Counted from the first letter of the stretch, positions 33,180-46,561 are shown. The stretch: DNA of 64,000 nt from Hordeum vulgare subsp. vulgare (GCF_904849725.1 NC_058522.1:455826844-455890843); one strand, 5' to 3'. Notes: a model not told the origin generated them from the letters alone. Translations and numbers: made by a program.

Positions 33180-34474
33180 AGCGGGGAGGGGAGCGGAGGG
33201 GTCAATAATGCCACTCAGTGGTTCCTGATTGGTTGGAAGGCGTGTGTTATCTTGACCTTTAGGCACATGCATTGTGCATATGGACATTCGAAGAAGATAT
33301 GTTTTCTGGACTCTTGTGTGTTGTTTTAGAGGGGGGCATGCGTCATGATAAAAAATCCATTTCTTTCTTAGGTTCTAGCAAGTGTTGAGGCGATCCATGT
33401 GTAGTATCCACCTGTGGAATTAGATGTAAGTACGAAATTTGGAGTCTGAAATGTGAGCAAGCTCGATTTGCACCATCTAATCGGCCAGGGCCGCTTAGAC
33501 TCCTTTAGTGGTGAAGACGCCACCTCCAAGGATAGTGCACACATCTCATGTTCCCTGGAGACTAACCTGCAACAAGAGAACACACAAAGAACAGAGCTTC
33601 GTAGCCGCATCAATGGATAATCTTCTATGCAAGGGTTAGTCGACCCCCTCATGGAATATTGTAAGTACAAATGCATTAGGTTTGAGGTGTCACCAGAAAA
33701 AGGTAGGAAAGGTGGTTGCAAGTGGTTATGCAACATCGTTCATTAAGAAAATGGTTACATTTAACAATCTGGTCCAGTCAAGACACACGAGTGTGAGGGT
33801 GTGTAGCCCCGTTACGGGTGCTTGGCCTCGGTATGGATGTCAATCCAGAGATGTGCTGGTGAACAATCCGTTGGCACAAAATGAGTTTCCTAGCTATTAT
33901 TTCTCTCTCACCCCAATAAGCGGGAGAAATTTCCCTCGAACCTGATTGTATGGATGGATAACCTCAAAGAAGATTTAGCCACACAATGATTGCGAACACT
34001 TGCTACATACGAAATATGAGCTATAAATGACCCATCGGGTACCTCATATAGATCTTTCGACTTGTACAATATCAGTAACACCCTTGAGGGGAGTGAAAAG
34101 TAGGGGTGTCTTCTCTCTTGGTCTACCATATAAAAGACTCAAAATATATTCTACAAGGGAAAGATAAAAGCAGGTAGTTGGTCTATGCACTTGATCCATG
34201 AGATGGAGGGGTCTTGCTCCATGGGAAAAGTGAGCCATCAGATGGATGGGCACCTTCCTTCGGTATTGACTTTCATGTATTCTAACTCTCTCTTTTATGC
34301 TCATATTATCTTTGCCTTTTGATGTTTTACTTGCGCCCTGCAGGGGATCGTGAGAACCTAACCGAGAGAAAATTTATCCCTACAAAATGAGTGGTCACAA
34401 GAATCATCCATGTGAGAACAGAAACAATTCTTAGCATGTGTACTATTTCTAGGAAATTTTCCTTAGTGAGCATA
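33180..34474. other. Intergenic DNA left of the CACTA element
   Basis: No recognised gene or repeat family. Open stretches such as 33368-33736 (minus strand) lack a convincing start context or motif. Confidence 0.5.
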
Positions 34475-34770
34475 CACTAGTAGAAAAGAGGGCTTTGGTC
34501 CACTTGATGAAATCCCATTAGTCCCGGTTCACTTACGAACCAGGACCCATGGGGGCATCGGTCCCGGTTCGTGGGGCTAGGGCACCGGCCGGGCCTCGTG
34601 GGCCATTGGGCCCGTATCGTCTGGCCCCTTTGGTCCCGGTTCCAGACACGAACCGGGACAATGTGCCTCGCTCCGGGCCCATAACCATTAGTCCCGGTTT
34701 TTGACTGGAACCGAGACTCTATGTTGAACTTTAGTCTCGGTTCCATCCACAAACCGGGACCAATGCTTGG
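34475..34770 (+). repeat. Left terminal and subterminal repeats of the CACTA element
   Basis: Several copies of GTCCCGGTTC and inverted GAACCGGGAC lie in the first 300 bp. In the family these are transposase-binding subterminal repeats. Confidence 0.85.
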
Positions 34771-34772
34771 CC

Positions 34773-34780
34773 TATATATA
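34773..34780 (+). promoter_or_regulatory. TATA box of the CACTA element
   Basis: TATATATA lies at the inner edge of the left subterminal repeats, followed by a T-rich leader and a likely 5' exon/intron before the TNP2 frame at 35811. Confidence 0.6.
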
Positions 34781-35810
34781 CCCCCTGCCCGCGAGCAAAG
34801 CAGTGCACTGCTCTGTTTTTTTGGCCGGCCGTGGGAGAGCTTTGTGGTGCTCTAGGTCACCTCCTTTGCACATGAGGTGTTCGATGAAATGCCCAAGCCA
34901 CACTTAAGCTTTCTTCTCTCGAAGCTCCTTGTCCAAGCTCCATTTTCCTCAAGTTTTGTGTAGTTTGGCCGGTCCGTCTATGTCCTTTCCCCGTCCTCAC
35001 CGTCGTCGATTGCCCGCACCCATCTCGGCGTCGGCACCACCGTGGTTAGTCTCTTCTTCTTATGTTCTTTCTAAAAGAAAAAAGTTCTTACTTGTATGAT
35101 TTAGATAAATACTTGTGTAATTTTCTTACTTCCATTATTGTTTGTTATTATATAGTGCGATGGTTTTCGTATCCGCCTCCGTTGGTCATCGTCCTGTCTA
35201 TGATTCGGATGTGGTATATATTATCTTTTATAACTATTTGTCTTATTTAGTGTTTATGACAATTATGCCGACCAAACGTGACATAGATTTTTTAATCTAG
35301 GAGGTATGTGAACCGGAAATTCGAACCAACATATAAATTCTTGCCGAGAAGTTAAATTTGGTTGAAAAAGAAAATAGTTACTTGAAAGAAAATTTACAAA
35401 GAGTTGAAAAGGAGAAGAATATATTGTAGTTGGATGTTGCCGATGTGAGTGACGATCAAAATATCAAGATGAATGCAATGCGCTTGAATATTAGAAATAT
35501 TAGAAAATATGCATTCATACTGAGGCTTGGCATCATTATGCCGTTGGATCAATTTGTACCTTAGTTGCGGTTATGATCGCATTTGTTGTTGCATTTAAAT
35601 TTAATAGTTTTAATGTATGTTCTAATTAGATGCTCTAGAGAGCTATATGTTGTTCAATAATGAGAACTATGTAAGAACGTTATGTATTTATTTTGGTCAC
35701 TACTATACTTTGGCTTTAATGTGATGATGAATTTCTATTAATTTGGCCACTTCTCTATTCATAATATGTTGTAATGGTTTTTAATACATTTTATTATATA
35801 ACGCACGCAG

Positions 35811-38800
35811 ATGAACCGGCAGTGGATGTACGATGACTGACGCACCTCTGAGTATATTAAGGGCCTGCATAAATTTATCGAAGCGGCTGAGGCAAACAAG
35901 CAGAATGGTTTTATGCATTGTCCATGTACTGCATGTGGGAATACGAAGGAATTCTTCGACTATAAAACCCTTCACTTCCACCTGCTTTAGAAGGGTTTTA
36001 TGCCACACTATAATGTTTGGACCAAGCATGGAGAAAGAGGAGTTATGATGGAAGACAACGTAGAGGAAGAGGATGATGGCAACTACCCGCCCCCTGAATA
36101 CGGTGATGCTGCAATGGGGGAAGCTGAAGATCAAGAGGAACCAGACGATGTGCCCGATGATGATCTTTGTCACATCATTGTTGATGCACATAGAGAATGC
36201 AAAAGTGAAAGGGAGAAGCTGAAGTTCTATCGCATGTTAGAGGATCACAAAAAAGGGTTGTACCCAAATTGCGAAGATGACAACACAAAGCTCGGCAGCA
36301 CACTTGAATTGTTGCAATGGAAGGCAGGCAATGGTGTATCTGACAAGGGATTTAGTTCGCAACTGAAATTAATGAAGAAGAAGCTTCCAGAGGATAACGA
36401 ATTGCCTGGCAGTATGTACGAAGCAAAGAAGGTTCTACGCCCTCTAGGATTGGAGGTGCAGAAGATAGATGCGTGCCTTAATGACTGCATCCTCTATCGT
36501 GGTGCGTACGAGGATTTGAACGCATGCCCGCTATGCGGCGCATTGCGGTATAAGATCAGAAGAGATGACCCTCGTGATGTTGAGGGCCGGCGCACCAGGA
36601 AGATGGTTCCTGCCAAGGTGATGCGGTATGTTCCTATAATACCACGGTTGAAACATTTGTTCAGAAACAAAAAAGCATGCCGAGTTGATGCAATGGCACA
36701 TAAAAGACCGTAAGAAAGACGGGGAATTGAGAGCACCCGCTGACGGGCCGTAGTGGATAAAGATCGAGAGAAAGTGGAGGACTTTACACGTGACCCAAGG
36801 AACGTATGGTTTGGTTTAAGTGCAGATGGCCTTAATCCTTTTGGGGAGCAGAACAGCAAGCATAGCACATGGCATGTAACTCTATGTATGTATAACCTTC
36901 CTCCTTGGTTGTGCATGAAGCGGAAGTTCATTATGATGCCAGTGCTCATCCAAGGCCCTAGGCAACCCGGCAATGACATTGATGTGTACTTAAGGCCATT
37001 AGTTGATGAACTTTTACAGCTATGGAATGGAAATGGTGTACGTGTGTGGGATGAGAATGAATAGGAGGAATTTGACCCACATGAGTTGATGTTTGTAACC
37101 ATCAATGATTGGCCTGCTCTCAGTAACCTTTCAGGACAGACAAACAAGGGATACAACGCATGGACACACTATTTAGATGACACTGACAACATATATTTGG
37201 ACTTATGCAGGAAGAATGTGTACCTGGGGCATCGTCGATTTCTTCCGACCAACCATCAATATTGAAAGAAAGGAAAACATTTCAAAGGTGAGGCAGATCA
37301 CCGGAAGAAGCCCGCCCTCCGTACTGGTGATCACATACTTGATATGGTGAATGATTTACAAGTAATTTTTGGGAAGGGTCCTGGCGGACTATCTGTTCTG
37401 AACGATGATGCGTGGGACACGCACCCATGTGGAATAAGAAATCTATATTTTGGGACCTACCCTATTGGAAAGACCTAGAGGTCCGCTCTGCAATTGACGT
37501 GATGCACGTGATGAAGAATCTTCGCGTGAACCTGCTAGGCTTCTTGGGAGTGTATGGGAAGACAAAAGATACAACGGAGGCACGGGAGGAACATCAACGT
37601 GTGCATGAAAAAGACGGCATGCATCCAAAGTAGTATGAAGGTCCTGCGAGCTACGCTCTTACCAAAGAAGAGAAGGAAATCTTCTTTGAATGCTTGCTCA
37701 GTATGAAGGTCCCGTATGGCTTCTCGTCGAATATAAAGGGAATAATAAATATGGCAGAGAAAAAGTTCCAGAACCTAAAGTCTCATGACTGCCACGTGAT
37801 TATGACGCAACTGCTTCCGGTTGCATTGAGGGGGCTTCTACCGGAAAATGTTTGATTAGCTATTGTGAAGCTATGTGCATTACTCAATGCAATCTCTCAG
37901 AAGGTGATCGATCCAGTAATCCTGCCAAGGTTAAGGAGTGATTTGGTGCAATGTCTTGTTAGTTTCGAGCTGGTGTTCCCACCATCCTTCTTCAATATCA
38001 TGACGCACGTCCTAATTCATCTAGTCGACGAGATTGTCGTTCTAGGTCCTGTATTTCTACACAATATGTTCCCCTTTGAGAGGTTCATGGGAGTCTTAAA
38101 GAAATTTGTTCGTAACCACGCTAGGCCAGAAGGAAGCATCTCCACGGGCCATCAAACAGAGGATGTCATTGAGTTTTGTGTTGACTTCATTCCTGAACTT
38201 AAGAAGATTGGTCTCCTTCAATCGCAGTAAGAGGGGAGACAGACTAGAAAAGGCACACTAGGAGCGGACTCAATAATAAGTAGGGATGGGCATTCTTGGT
38301 CTCAAGCACACTACACAGTTCTATAGAATTCTACCTTGGTGACCTCGTATGTCGATGAATAGAAGAATATTCTGAGCTCCAAACACCCGGAGCAGTGTGA
38401 CGACTGGATTACATATGAACACATCAGGACTTTCGGCAATTGGTTGCAAAAACGTCTCATGTGTGACAACACTATTTCTGATGAGCTGTAATCATTGGCC
38501 AGGGGACCATCTATGACTGTATTGACTTACCAAGGGTACGAGATAAATGGGAATACATTTTACACGATCACCCAAGATCAAAAGAGCACCAACCAAAACA
38601 GCGGTGTCTGCTTTGATGCATCAACCAAGAGGGGAAAGGACACATATTACGGTTACATAGTGGACATATGGGAACTTGACTATGGACATGATTTCAAGGT
38701 CCCTTGCTTCAGTGCAAATGGGTCAGTGTGTTAGGAGGCGGGGTACAGATAGACCCACAGTACGGAATGACCATAGTGGAGCTGAACAATCTTGGGCACG

Positions 38801-39132
38801 CACAGGAACCATTCGTCCTTGCCAATGATGTGGCACAAGTTTTCTATGTGAAGGACATGTCTACCAAACCTAGAGAAAGAAAATATAAGGAAGTGAATAC
38901 ATCATACAATGCGCCAAAGCGCCACATAGTTCTTTGAGGAAAAAGAGACATCGTGGGATTAGAGGGCAAGACAGACATGTCTGAAGATTATGGAAAGTTT
39001 CATGAAATTCCTCCCTTCAACGTCAAGGCTGACCCAAGCACCCTGTTAAACGATGAAGATTACCATGGTTACGGCGCAATAAGCAAAGAACACAAGCGAA
39101 GAAAAAGTGAAGAAATGAAATGCCCTTTGTAA
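35811..39132 (+). pseudogene. tnp2: TNP2-type CACTA transposase, decayed
   Basis: An acceptor (CGCACGCAG) precedes ATG 35811. The frame then carries many stops (TGA near 35838, TAG near 35988, further stops at about 36714, 37062 and 37264) and a frameshift at about 37410. Readable blocks follow the family order. First is a cysteine/histidine region (HCPCTACGNTKEFF). The transposase core is at 36000-37400 (DACLNDCILYRG, CPLCGALRY, CMYNLPPWLCMKRKF, DVYLRPLVDEL). A DUF4218-like region lies at about 37900-38190 (FNIMTHVLIHLVDE, MFPFERFMGVLK) and a DUF4216-like region at about 38530-38720. Reading ends at TAA 39130-39132. The protein would bind the ends and cut, but this copy cannot make it. Confidence 0.9.
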
Positions 39133-39149
39133 CAGATGAGTTTTCGTAG

Positions 39150-40190
39150 TGCTTTTGATCCGCAATGTGGCTTTGAATGGTGCAATTGAATAGTTGAAAA
39201 TTGATGATGTTGCTTTGAATGGTGCATTTTGAACACACAGAAAGTCTAGAGTTCAAATAAGTTAAAAAAATGAAATCCCTTTATAACACATGAGTTTTCG
39301 TACGAAACATTGATACATCGAAAGAGATCGTCCGTTTTGTACACGAAGTGCATCCAGTTTTTGCCGCAACCCTCTCAATTTTTTTAGCACATGCTATGTG
39401 GGTGAAATTATGAGACCATGCAAACTCTCAACCTTTTTAGAGTTCATTTGTAGTGCTTTTCAATTTAAGGGTTATTTAGCTCAAAAAAAATCAGTAAATG
39501 CATGAAAAATACCAAATGAAGTCAGAAATAGTTGAAAATTGATGATGTGGCTTTGAATGGTGCATTTTGAACAAACAAAAAGTGTGGAGTTCAAATAAGT
39601 TCAAAAAATAAAATCCCTTTGTGACAGATGAGTTTTCGTATGAAATCCTCATACTTTGAAAGAGATTGTCCGTTTTGTACACGAAGTGCATCCAGTTTTT
39701 GCCGCAACCCTCTCAACTTTTTAGCACATGCTATGTGGGTGAAATGATGATACCATGCCAACTTTCAACCTTTCCAGAGTTCATTTGTAGTGCTTTTCAA
39801 TTTAAGGGTCGTTTAGCTCAAAAAAATCAGTAAATGCATGAAAAATACCAAATGAAGTGAGAAATATTTAAAAATTGATGATGTGTCTTTGAATGGTGCA
39901 TTTTGAACACACAAAAAGTCTTGAGTTCAAATAAGTTCAAAAAAATGAAATTCCTTTGTAACACATGAGTTTTCGTATGAAACTATGATACTTCGAAAGA
40001 GATTGTCTGTTTTGTACACGAAGTGCATCTATTTTTTGCCGCAACCCTCTCAACTTTTTAGCACATGCTATGTGGGTGAAATGATGATACCATGCCAAAT
40101 TTCAACATTTTCAGACTTCATTTGTAGTGCTTTTCAATTTAAGGGTCATTTAGCTCAAAAAAAATCAATAAATGTATGAAAAATATGAAA
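39150..40190 (+). repeat. Three-copy ~337-bp tandem array in the CACTA element
   Basis: GGTGCATTTTGAACA recurs at about 39221, 39559 and 39895, spaced 338 and 336 bp. Each unit carries GAGTTTTCGTA, CCGTTTTGTACACGAAGTGCA, TGCCGCAACCCTCTC and AGCACATGCTATGTGGGTGA. No coding potential is seen. It lies between the two CACTA genes. Confidence 0.85.
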
Positions 40191-40194
40191 TTAG

Positions 40195-40440
40195 CCGACG
40201 GACCTTTCGTCCCGATTCTAGCCACCAACCGGTACGAAAGTACTCTTCTTCCCGCCCTTTTGGGCTAGCAGAAGTGTGGCTTTGGTCCCGGTTGGTGCCA
40301 CTAACCGGAACCAAATGTTTCACATATAGTGCGGGAGTTGTCGAAATTGACCTTTATTCCCGGTTGGTGTAACAAACCGGGACTAAAGTGATGCTTTGGT
40401 CCCGGTTTGAGCCACCAACCGGAACAAAGGTGTTCGTATA
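40195..40440 (+). repeat. Subterminal-type repeats in the middle of the CACTA element
   Basis: Copies of TCCCGGTTGGTG and AACCGGGACTAAAG occur between the tandem array and the second gene, far from either terminus. They may act as an internal promoter for the second gene or be a relic of a nested or fused element. Confidence 0.7.
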
Positions 40441-40489
40441 TTGCAGGAGTTGTCGAAATTTCCACCAACTTCCTTTCCCCCCCCATTCT

Positions 40490-40850
40490 TTCTTCGTCGC
40501 CGTCGCACCCGAGCCCGTCGCCGTCGGTCCGCGCCTCCTCCACGAGCCCGTTGTCACCGTGGCCGTTGTTTACGAGCCCGTCGTCGCCTCGAGCGCATCA
40601 CCGTCGCCGTCGCTCCCGAGCCCGTCGTCGTCGCCGTCGCCCCCGAGGCCATCGTCGTCGCCGTCGTCCCCGAGCCCATCTTCGTCGCCGTCGTCCCCGA
40701 GACCATCGTCGTCGCCGTCGCATCGTTGTCGTCGCCCCCAAGCCCATTATCGTCGTCGTCGTCGTAGCCCCCGAGCCCATCGCCGTCGTCGTTGTCGCCC
40801 GTCGCCCGTCGCCCTCGTCGTTCGAAGCCCATTGTCGTCGCCCAGCGACG
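40490..40850 (+). repeat. 27-bp-period GTC/GCC minisatellite
   Basis: Units like CCCGAGCCCATCGTCGTCG plus CCGTCGT repeat imperfectly. Long ORFs in several frames (Ser/Pro/Arg-rich) are products of the repeat and are not annotated. Confidence 0.75.
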
Positions 40851-41168
40851 CACCGGTAGCACGTCCATCTATCTCCATCTCCCTATTTGCAAATCCATGT
40901 GTGTGAGAAGACGTAGTGTAATTGCGAATCCATGTGTGTGTATTTCACTCGTATTAGAATATGTTGGGTACATTTTTGAACTACCCAATGTGACACAAGT
41001 TATAAAAATTATAAAAATATTTAGATTATATTAAGTTACAATAGCAAATAAAGTTATAAAAATTAAAAAAAAATATTTAGATTAGATTAAGTTAAATTTA
41101 ATTTTTTATGTTAATATTTGGGATTATGTATAAAGGGCTTCCCCCACTTTGTAATATTTGCATAAATA

Positions 41169-43141
41169 ATGGATATTCGAAGAGACATGGAAAAAGAACT
41201 AATTTTGGGGGATATAATCCACGGCGATGGCATTGTCGATTTTTTGCTCAGCGACATCGATGGTATGGGAGGAGAGGATTACGGCTTCGGTGATCGAACA
41301 AGGGAGGAGGAAGGACATTATCATCATGGCTTCGGTGACTACCGAATCCCGGAGGAAGGAGACCATGATGACGACTCCGATGACCAAACGGAGGAGGGAG
41401 CTATTGAAAAGTCCGGATCGAGCCAAATTCAGTAACGAGATGAGGCCCGACGAGAAGGTTGGGAAAGGATCAAAAGTTCACGATCACAGAACTCTCGAAC
41501 GATGGCCTACCGATTGAACCCGAGCAGACCAGGGACGCATTTTCTGCTTAGTGCGACTCCCGATCACAATCAAGCAATGGAATAAGCCTAAGGGTGACAA
41601 CGTCCCTGAAGGTGATTATGTCACCGATAGGCTGAAAGATGATCTTTGGACCGCGTTGAAGGAAAATTTCACCCTACCGCCAGAGGAGGATCCGAAAAAG
41701 CCAGTTATAGAGCCACTGGTCAAGGCGTGTGCTCTTAAGAAGAGGGGGATTAGATGATTTGCCACACTTTATCAGGGGTTTGATAATTTGCCCCAGGATT
41801 GTGTGAATGGCAAGTGGACCCGGCCCCACCCGTCAATCTCAGGGGGAGGGGCAAATAATCAAAGTGAAAAGTAAAGTGTGTGTTAAGATCTAATTTCTCC
41901 TTAAGAAGATGGCAGAACTATTCCGGAGGTGAAAGAAAGAGTTGAAATCAAAGTGAGTCCTCAAACGGAAGACTCCAGAATTCGTTGGACGATTTGAGAA
42001 GAGGAGAGATCACTGGCCCGCATTTTTGGCCTACAAGACATTGGACAAGAGTAAGGAAATGTCAGGGAGAAACAAGAACAATGCTGCAAAGAAGTAGTAT
42101 CACAATCACACGGGGTCAGGTGGCTAGCTCAAAGGCCGTCCGTTGTGGGACAAAGCTGAGAATAACCTGATTGCTAAAGGGGTCCAACCACAGACATGAA
42201 ACTGTCTCTACCGTTCCAGGAATTGGTTCTTCGAGGTTGGGGGAACTTTGGACCCTGAAACAGGGGAGTGTCGTTGGACGGACGAGAATCTTGCAACACC
42301 CATCAACAAGCTTCAGCAGTGGATCACCGCACTGCAGGAAGGGGCGTTCTTTCACAAAAGAGAGAAGGACGAGCTGACTGAGGCCCTAGGGAATGTTGAG
42401 CACCCTGGACGAACACGAGGCACACCAGGCTCCGTTCCGTGGAAGGTTGGGTTTCCCGATGCAGCCGGTTACAGAAGCCGAGCGAGAAAGAGGAAAGCGG
42501 AGTTGAGCGACATGCAGAAGATCAATTCAAGACTACAAATTCTAGATGAACTTGAGAGCCAACGAGCTATCGACCAACCATCTCAGCGGCACGAAACTAC
42601 CCCAGAATTTACCTCGCCATCATAGTGGAGAAGCAGCGTGGCTTCCACGGAGCTCGTTCAGCCTGACTTCACGGCTGCTAGCTACCCCGTGGATACTATC
42701 ATGGAGTCTCAACGTTGCGAGCTTTTGACGAAATGCCGGAACCTCAGTTTCAAGTCTGCTATCGGCGTTGTTGCACCTCCTCAATCCAACGAAACTTTTC
42801 ACTACCTTCCGATTCCACGTGGCTTTGCTGTTGTGATGGTGGATGAAGTAAAGGAGTTATTTGATAAGTTCGAGCTTGACCACCCTACAGGTGAAGATGA
42901 GAATAAGCGGGTTCATGCTTCGAGGAGTACATGTCTATGGCCGAAGGAGTATATGAAGCTTCCAAACTGGACGCCTCCTCCTCCTCATCCGGTGAGTGAT
43001 CAGGGCACTCCTCATCCTCCTCCAGTGACTGATCAGGGCACTCCTCATCCTCCTCCGGAGAATGATCAGGGCACTCCGGCTCCTCCGACGCGTGAGGGCA
43101 CTCTGCCTTCTTCTTCGGCTCCTCCTCCGGCGCGCGAGGGC
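41169..43141 (+). pseudogene. CACTA second gene, 5' part
   Basis: ATG 41169 opens an acidic N-terminus (GDIIHGDGIVDFLLSD, then EEGDHDDDSDDQ). Later blocks in shifting frames are PITIKQWNKPKGDN (about 41555) and YVTDRLKDDLWTALKENF (about 41620). Next comes the GECRWTDENLATPINKL region with GRTRGTPGSVPWKVGFPDA (about 42260-42460), typical of the PTTA/En-Spm (Transposase_24-like) family. A conserved FAVVMVDEVKELFDKFELDHPTGE-type block lies near 42830-42895, followed by a proline-rich tail. Several frameshifts and stops break it. Element E interrupts the proline-rich repeat at 43141, and the remainder resumes at 47763. In the family this is the accessory TNPA-like gene; its precise role is not known. 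Confidence 0.75.
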
Positions 43142-43897
43142 TGATGTCAACTGTTCTTCCCCTTGCAACGACACCAGAAGAATTCTGCTAGCACTCTCCG
43201 GCAATCGGAACTAGAAGAATGTTGTTGACGCCCACCAGCACGTGGGATCGTAGCAGTTTTCGAGGGTAGAGTATTCAACCCAAATTTGTTGGTTCACATG
43301 ACGGGAGGTGAGAGGATACTCTCAAGTATTAGCAGCTGAATATGTCAGATTCAACCACACCTGAAAGATTAGTATCTGCAAGCAAAGCAGTAACAGCAAA
43401 GTAGTGTGATAACAACGGTGTCAGAAACTATATGTTGACACGGCAGACTATTTCTAACGATTGTATAAATGGCACCAAGTTGCCTAGTTGACGGAAGTTG
43501 TCAGTTCCCATCAACGTTCAGCAAAAAAGTATAGTAGCAGGTAGCAGCAGTGTAACGAGCAATAGCAGTGGCAAGGAATAACAGTAGTGACAGCATTAGC
43601 AAGTAGCAACAATAGCAAGCGACAGTAGTAGCAACAGTAGCAGCACAGCAAGTCAAGTAACAACAGTAGCAACAGTAGTAACAGCAGCAGAGCAAGACAA
43701 GTAACAGCAGCAGAGCAAAACAAGTAACAGCAGCAGTAGGACAAACTCGTAGGCAATGGGTCGGTGATTTTTTTGGATGATATTCATCATGCAACAGCTA
43801 TAGCACGGAGAGATATGTGGCTAGCTCCCATTCGTCAATGTGATGTAGGCATGCATTCCATGTGTCATCATACGTGCTTAGGAAAAAGAACTTGGAT
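43142..43897 (-). repeat. 3' LTR of element E (truncated at its 5' side)
   Basis: Begins TGATGTCAACTG, the reverse complement of the LTR end, and matches 46562 to about 47317. It includes the triplet array (43535-43745) and primer-site-like copies. It is cut where the protease sequence starts. Confidence 0.9.
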
Positions 43898-46483
43898 AGT
43901 GGTGTTAGCAACCACAACAGGCACATCCTCGCAAATGCCGATAGGGAAAGTAGTTGATTTGTCGGCCATTTGCAGAGAAATTTCAGTGGGTGTCAACTTA
44001 TCCAACTCAAGTCTACGATAAAGAGAGAGCGGCATAACACTAACACCGGCTCCAAGGTCGCATAAGGCAGTTCTTACGTAGTTTCCTCTAATGGAGCAAG
44101 GTATAGTGGGCACTCCGGGATCACCAAGTTTCTTAGGAGTTCCACCTTTAAAAGTGTAGTTGGCAAGCATGGTGGAGATCTCAAGATCTGGTATCTTCCG
44201 TTTATTAGTCACGATATCTTTCATGTACTTGGCATACGGAGACATCTTGAGCATATCAGTTAACCACATCTGCAGAAAGATGGGTCTTATCATCTCAACG
44301 AAGCGCTCAAAATCCTCATCATCCTTTTTCTTGGATGGCTTAGGAGGAAAGGGCATAGGTCTTTGAACCCATGGCTCTCTTTCTTTACCATGCTTCCTAG
44401 CAGTGAAGTCATTCTTATCGTATTTCTTAGGCTGTGGATTATTAGGATTAACCGTAGGTTCAATATCCACATCCTCATCATTGCTAGGTTGAGCATTATT
44501 ATGAACATCACTGTCCATATTGTCACCAGGTTCATGTTCATCACCAGATTGTGTTTCTGCATCAGACGCAGAAATATCATTTGGTTCTTTAGGTGTGACA
44601 GTATTTGTTGAACTGGCATGTAGGTTTCTATCTTCCTTCTTCTTCTCCTTAGGATGACTGGGTGCATCAGCATTAATTCCTTGAGAATCTTGATCAAATC
44701 TCTTAGGATGACCTTCACGATACAAAGGTTCCTGAGTCATTTTGCCTCCTCTAGTAACGACTCTGACAGAGTTGTCATTTAATTCATTGAGCAGGTCATT
44801 AGGAGCTTTAAGTACTTGTTCTACCTGAGTAGTAATCATAGAGGCATGTTTACTCAAAAACTTCAGATCGTTGACATTTCTGTCTACACAAGCACTTAAG
44901 TGGCTAAGCATACGAGTACTTTGTTCCAAATGTCTGCTAACATAATCATTGAAACTCTGTTGTTTGGCAACAAAGTTGTCAAATTCATCAAAGCATAGGC
45001 TAGCAGGTTTATCAAAAGTAATATCACTCTCATCAAACCTACGCAGAGAATTCACTTCTACTACCTGTATCGGGTTATCGAGACCATGGATCTCTTCGAT
45101 AGGTGGTAGACTGTTGACATCTTGAGATCTAATGCCTTTCTCTTGCATAGATTTCTTCGCTTCTTGCATATCTTCGGGACTGAGGAATAGAATACCTCTT
45201 TTCTTCGGAGTTGGCTTAGGAGGTGGTTCGGGAATAGTCCAAGCATTATCGTTGATCAAGATGTTATTGAGTAGGGTCTCAGCTTGTTCTACAGTTCGTT
45301 CCCTAAAAACACAACCGGCACAACTATCTAGGTGGTCTCTAGAGGCATCGATAAGTCAGTTATAGAGGATATCAAGTATCTCATTCCTCTTAAGAGGGTG
45401 ATCAGGCAAAGCATTTTGTAGCTGGACGAGCCTCCCCGAAACTTGTGGAAGACTCTCTTCTTGGAGTTGAGAAAACTTGTATATTTCCTGCAAGGTAGCT
45501 TGCTTCTTATGGGCAGGGAAATATTTCTCACAGAAGTAATGGACCATCTCCTTGGGACTACTGTCACATCCAGGAGTAAGAGAGGTGAACCAGGCTTTAG
45601 CATCATCCTTTAGAGAGAAAGGAAACAACTTAATGATATAGTAGTGGCGGATCTTCTCCTCATTAGTGAAAAGGGTGGCTATATCGTGTAGTTTGGCAAG
45701 ATGGGTTACGACCGTCTCAGACTCATAACCGTGAAAAGGATCAGATTCGACTAGAGAGATTATCTCAGGGTCGACAGAGAATTCATAATCCTTATCGGTG
45801 ATAAAGATAGGTGAAGTGGCAAACTTCGGGTCGTATTTCATCTTAGCTTCCAGAGATTTTTCCTTCCACTTGGCAAGTAATTTCTCAGCGTCATAGGCAT
45901 CCTTACACGCAAGAAAATCCTCAGCTATCTCTCCCTCCATAACGTAACCCTCAAGTATATCAGGCAATTCATATCTAGGAGAGCTAGATCTAGCAGGAGC
46001 AAAAGCAGGTTCTATCTCAATAGCATCGATAGTTTCAGAAGCATCACGAGCATTGGCAGTAACTCTAGCAATATGTGCATCAAGGAATACCCCTAGTGGA
46101 ACATCAGGAAAAGTAGCATATCTAGCAGTATCAAGCATAGCATCATCAGGCAAAATAGCATCTCTAGCATCATCAGGCAAAGCAGTACCAAGCATAGCAT
46201 CTCTAGCAGTATCAAGCATAGCATCTCTAGCAATATCAGGCATAACATCAAGCATAGTATCAAGCATAGTATCATCAGGCATAGTATCAAGCATAGCATC
46301 TCTAGCAGTAGCATCATAAGCATCATCAAGCACATGCAACATATCAAGATTTCTAGCAGGAGGTGATGTCGCAAACTTACTCATAACTGAAGGTGAATCA
46401 AGTGCAGAGCTAGATGGCAATTCCTTACCTCCCCTCGTAGTTGAGGCCAAGACTTTGGTTTTCGGATCCTTCAGATTCTTCAT
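43895..46483 (-). pseudogene. gag-pr: gag-protease of element E, one stop and truncated
   Basis: On the minus strand ATG 46483 (MKNLKDPKTKV) opens a frame colinear with element A's gag. A TGA at 45356-45358 stands where A has a Gly codon, and the same frame then stays open to about 43897. The protease active site CDLGAGVSVMP is present, but the domain is cut in VANTTI, where LTR sequence takes over. ILGRPF is lost, so no functional protease is possible. The two positions of A's stops are sense codons here. Confidence 0.9.
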
Positions 46484-46533
46484 AGTGATCAGCAGATATA
46501 AATCCCAAGTGACTCAGAGAATATAGCAATACC

Positions 46534-46551
46534 TCCCCGGCAACGGCGCCA
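46534..46551 (-). other. Primer binding site of element E
   Basis: On the minus strand TGGCGCCGTTGCCGGGGA is the unmutated tRNA-Asp-type PBS, 10 bp after the LTR end. Confidence 0.9.
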
Positions 46552-46561
46552 GAAAAATGCT

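Noticed and set aside
33368..33736. 122-codon minus-strand ORF
   Set aside because: No recognisable motif, splice structure or promoter, and no second copy to test conservation.
39150..40190. CRISPR-like or other short-spacer array
   Set aside because: Units are ~337 bp and contiguous with no spacer pattern, and the DNA is plant nuclear. The ~490-bp array at 58.6-60.7 kb is rejected for the same reason.
40388..40906. Ser/Pro- and Arg-rich ORFs of 100-170 codons
   Set aside because: They occur in several frames and on both strands over the 27-bp GTC/GCC minisatellite; there is no domain or start context.
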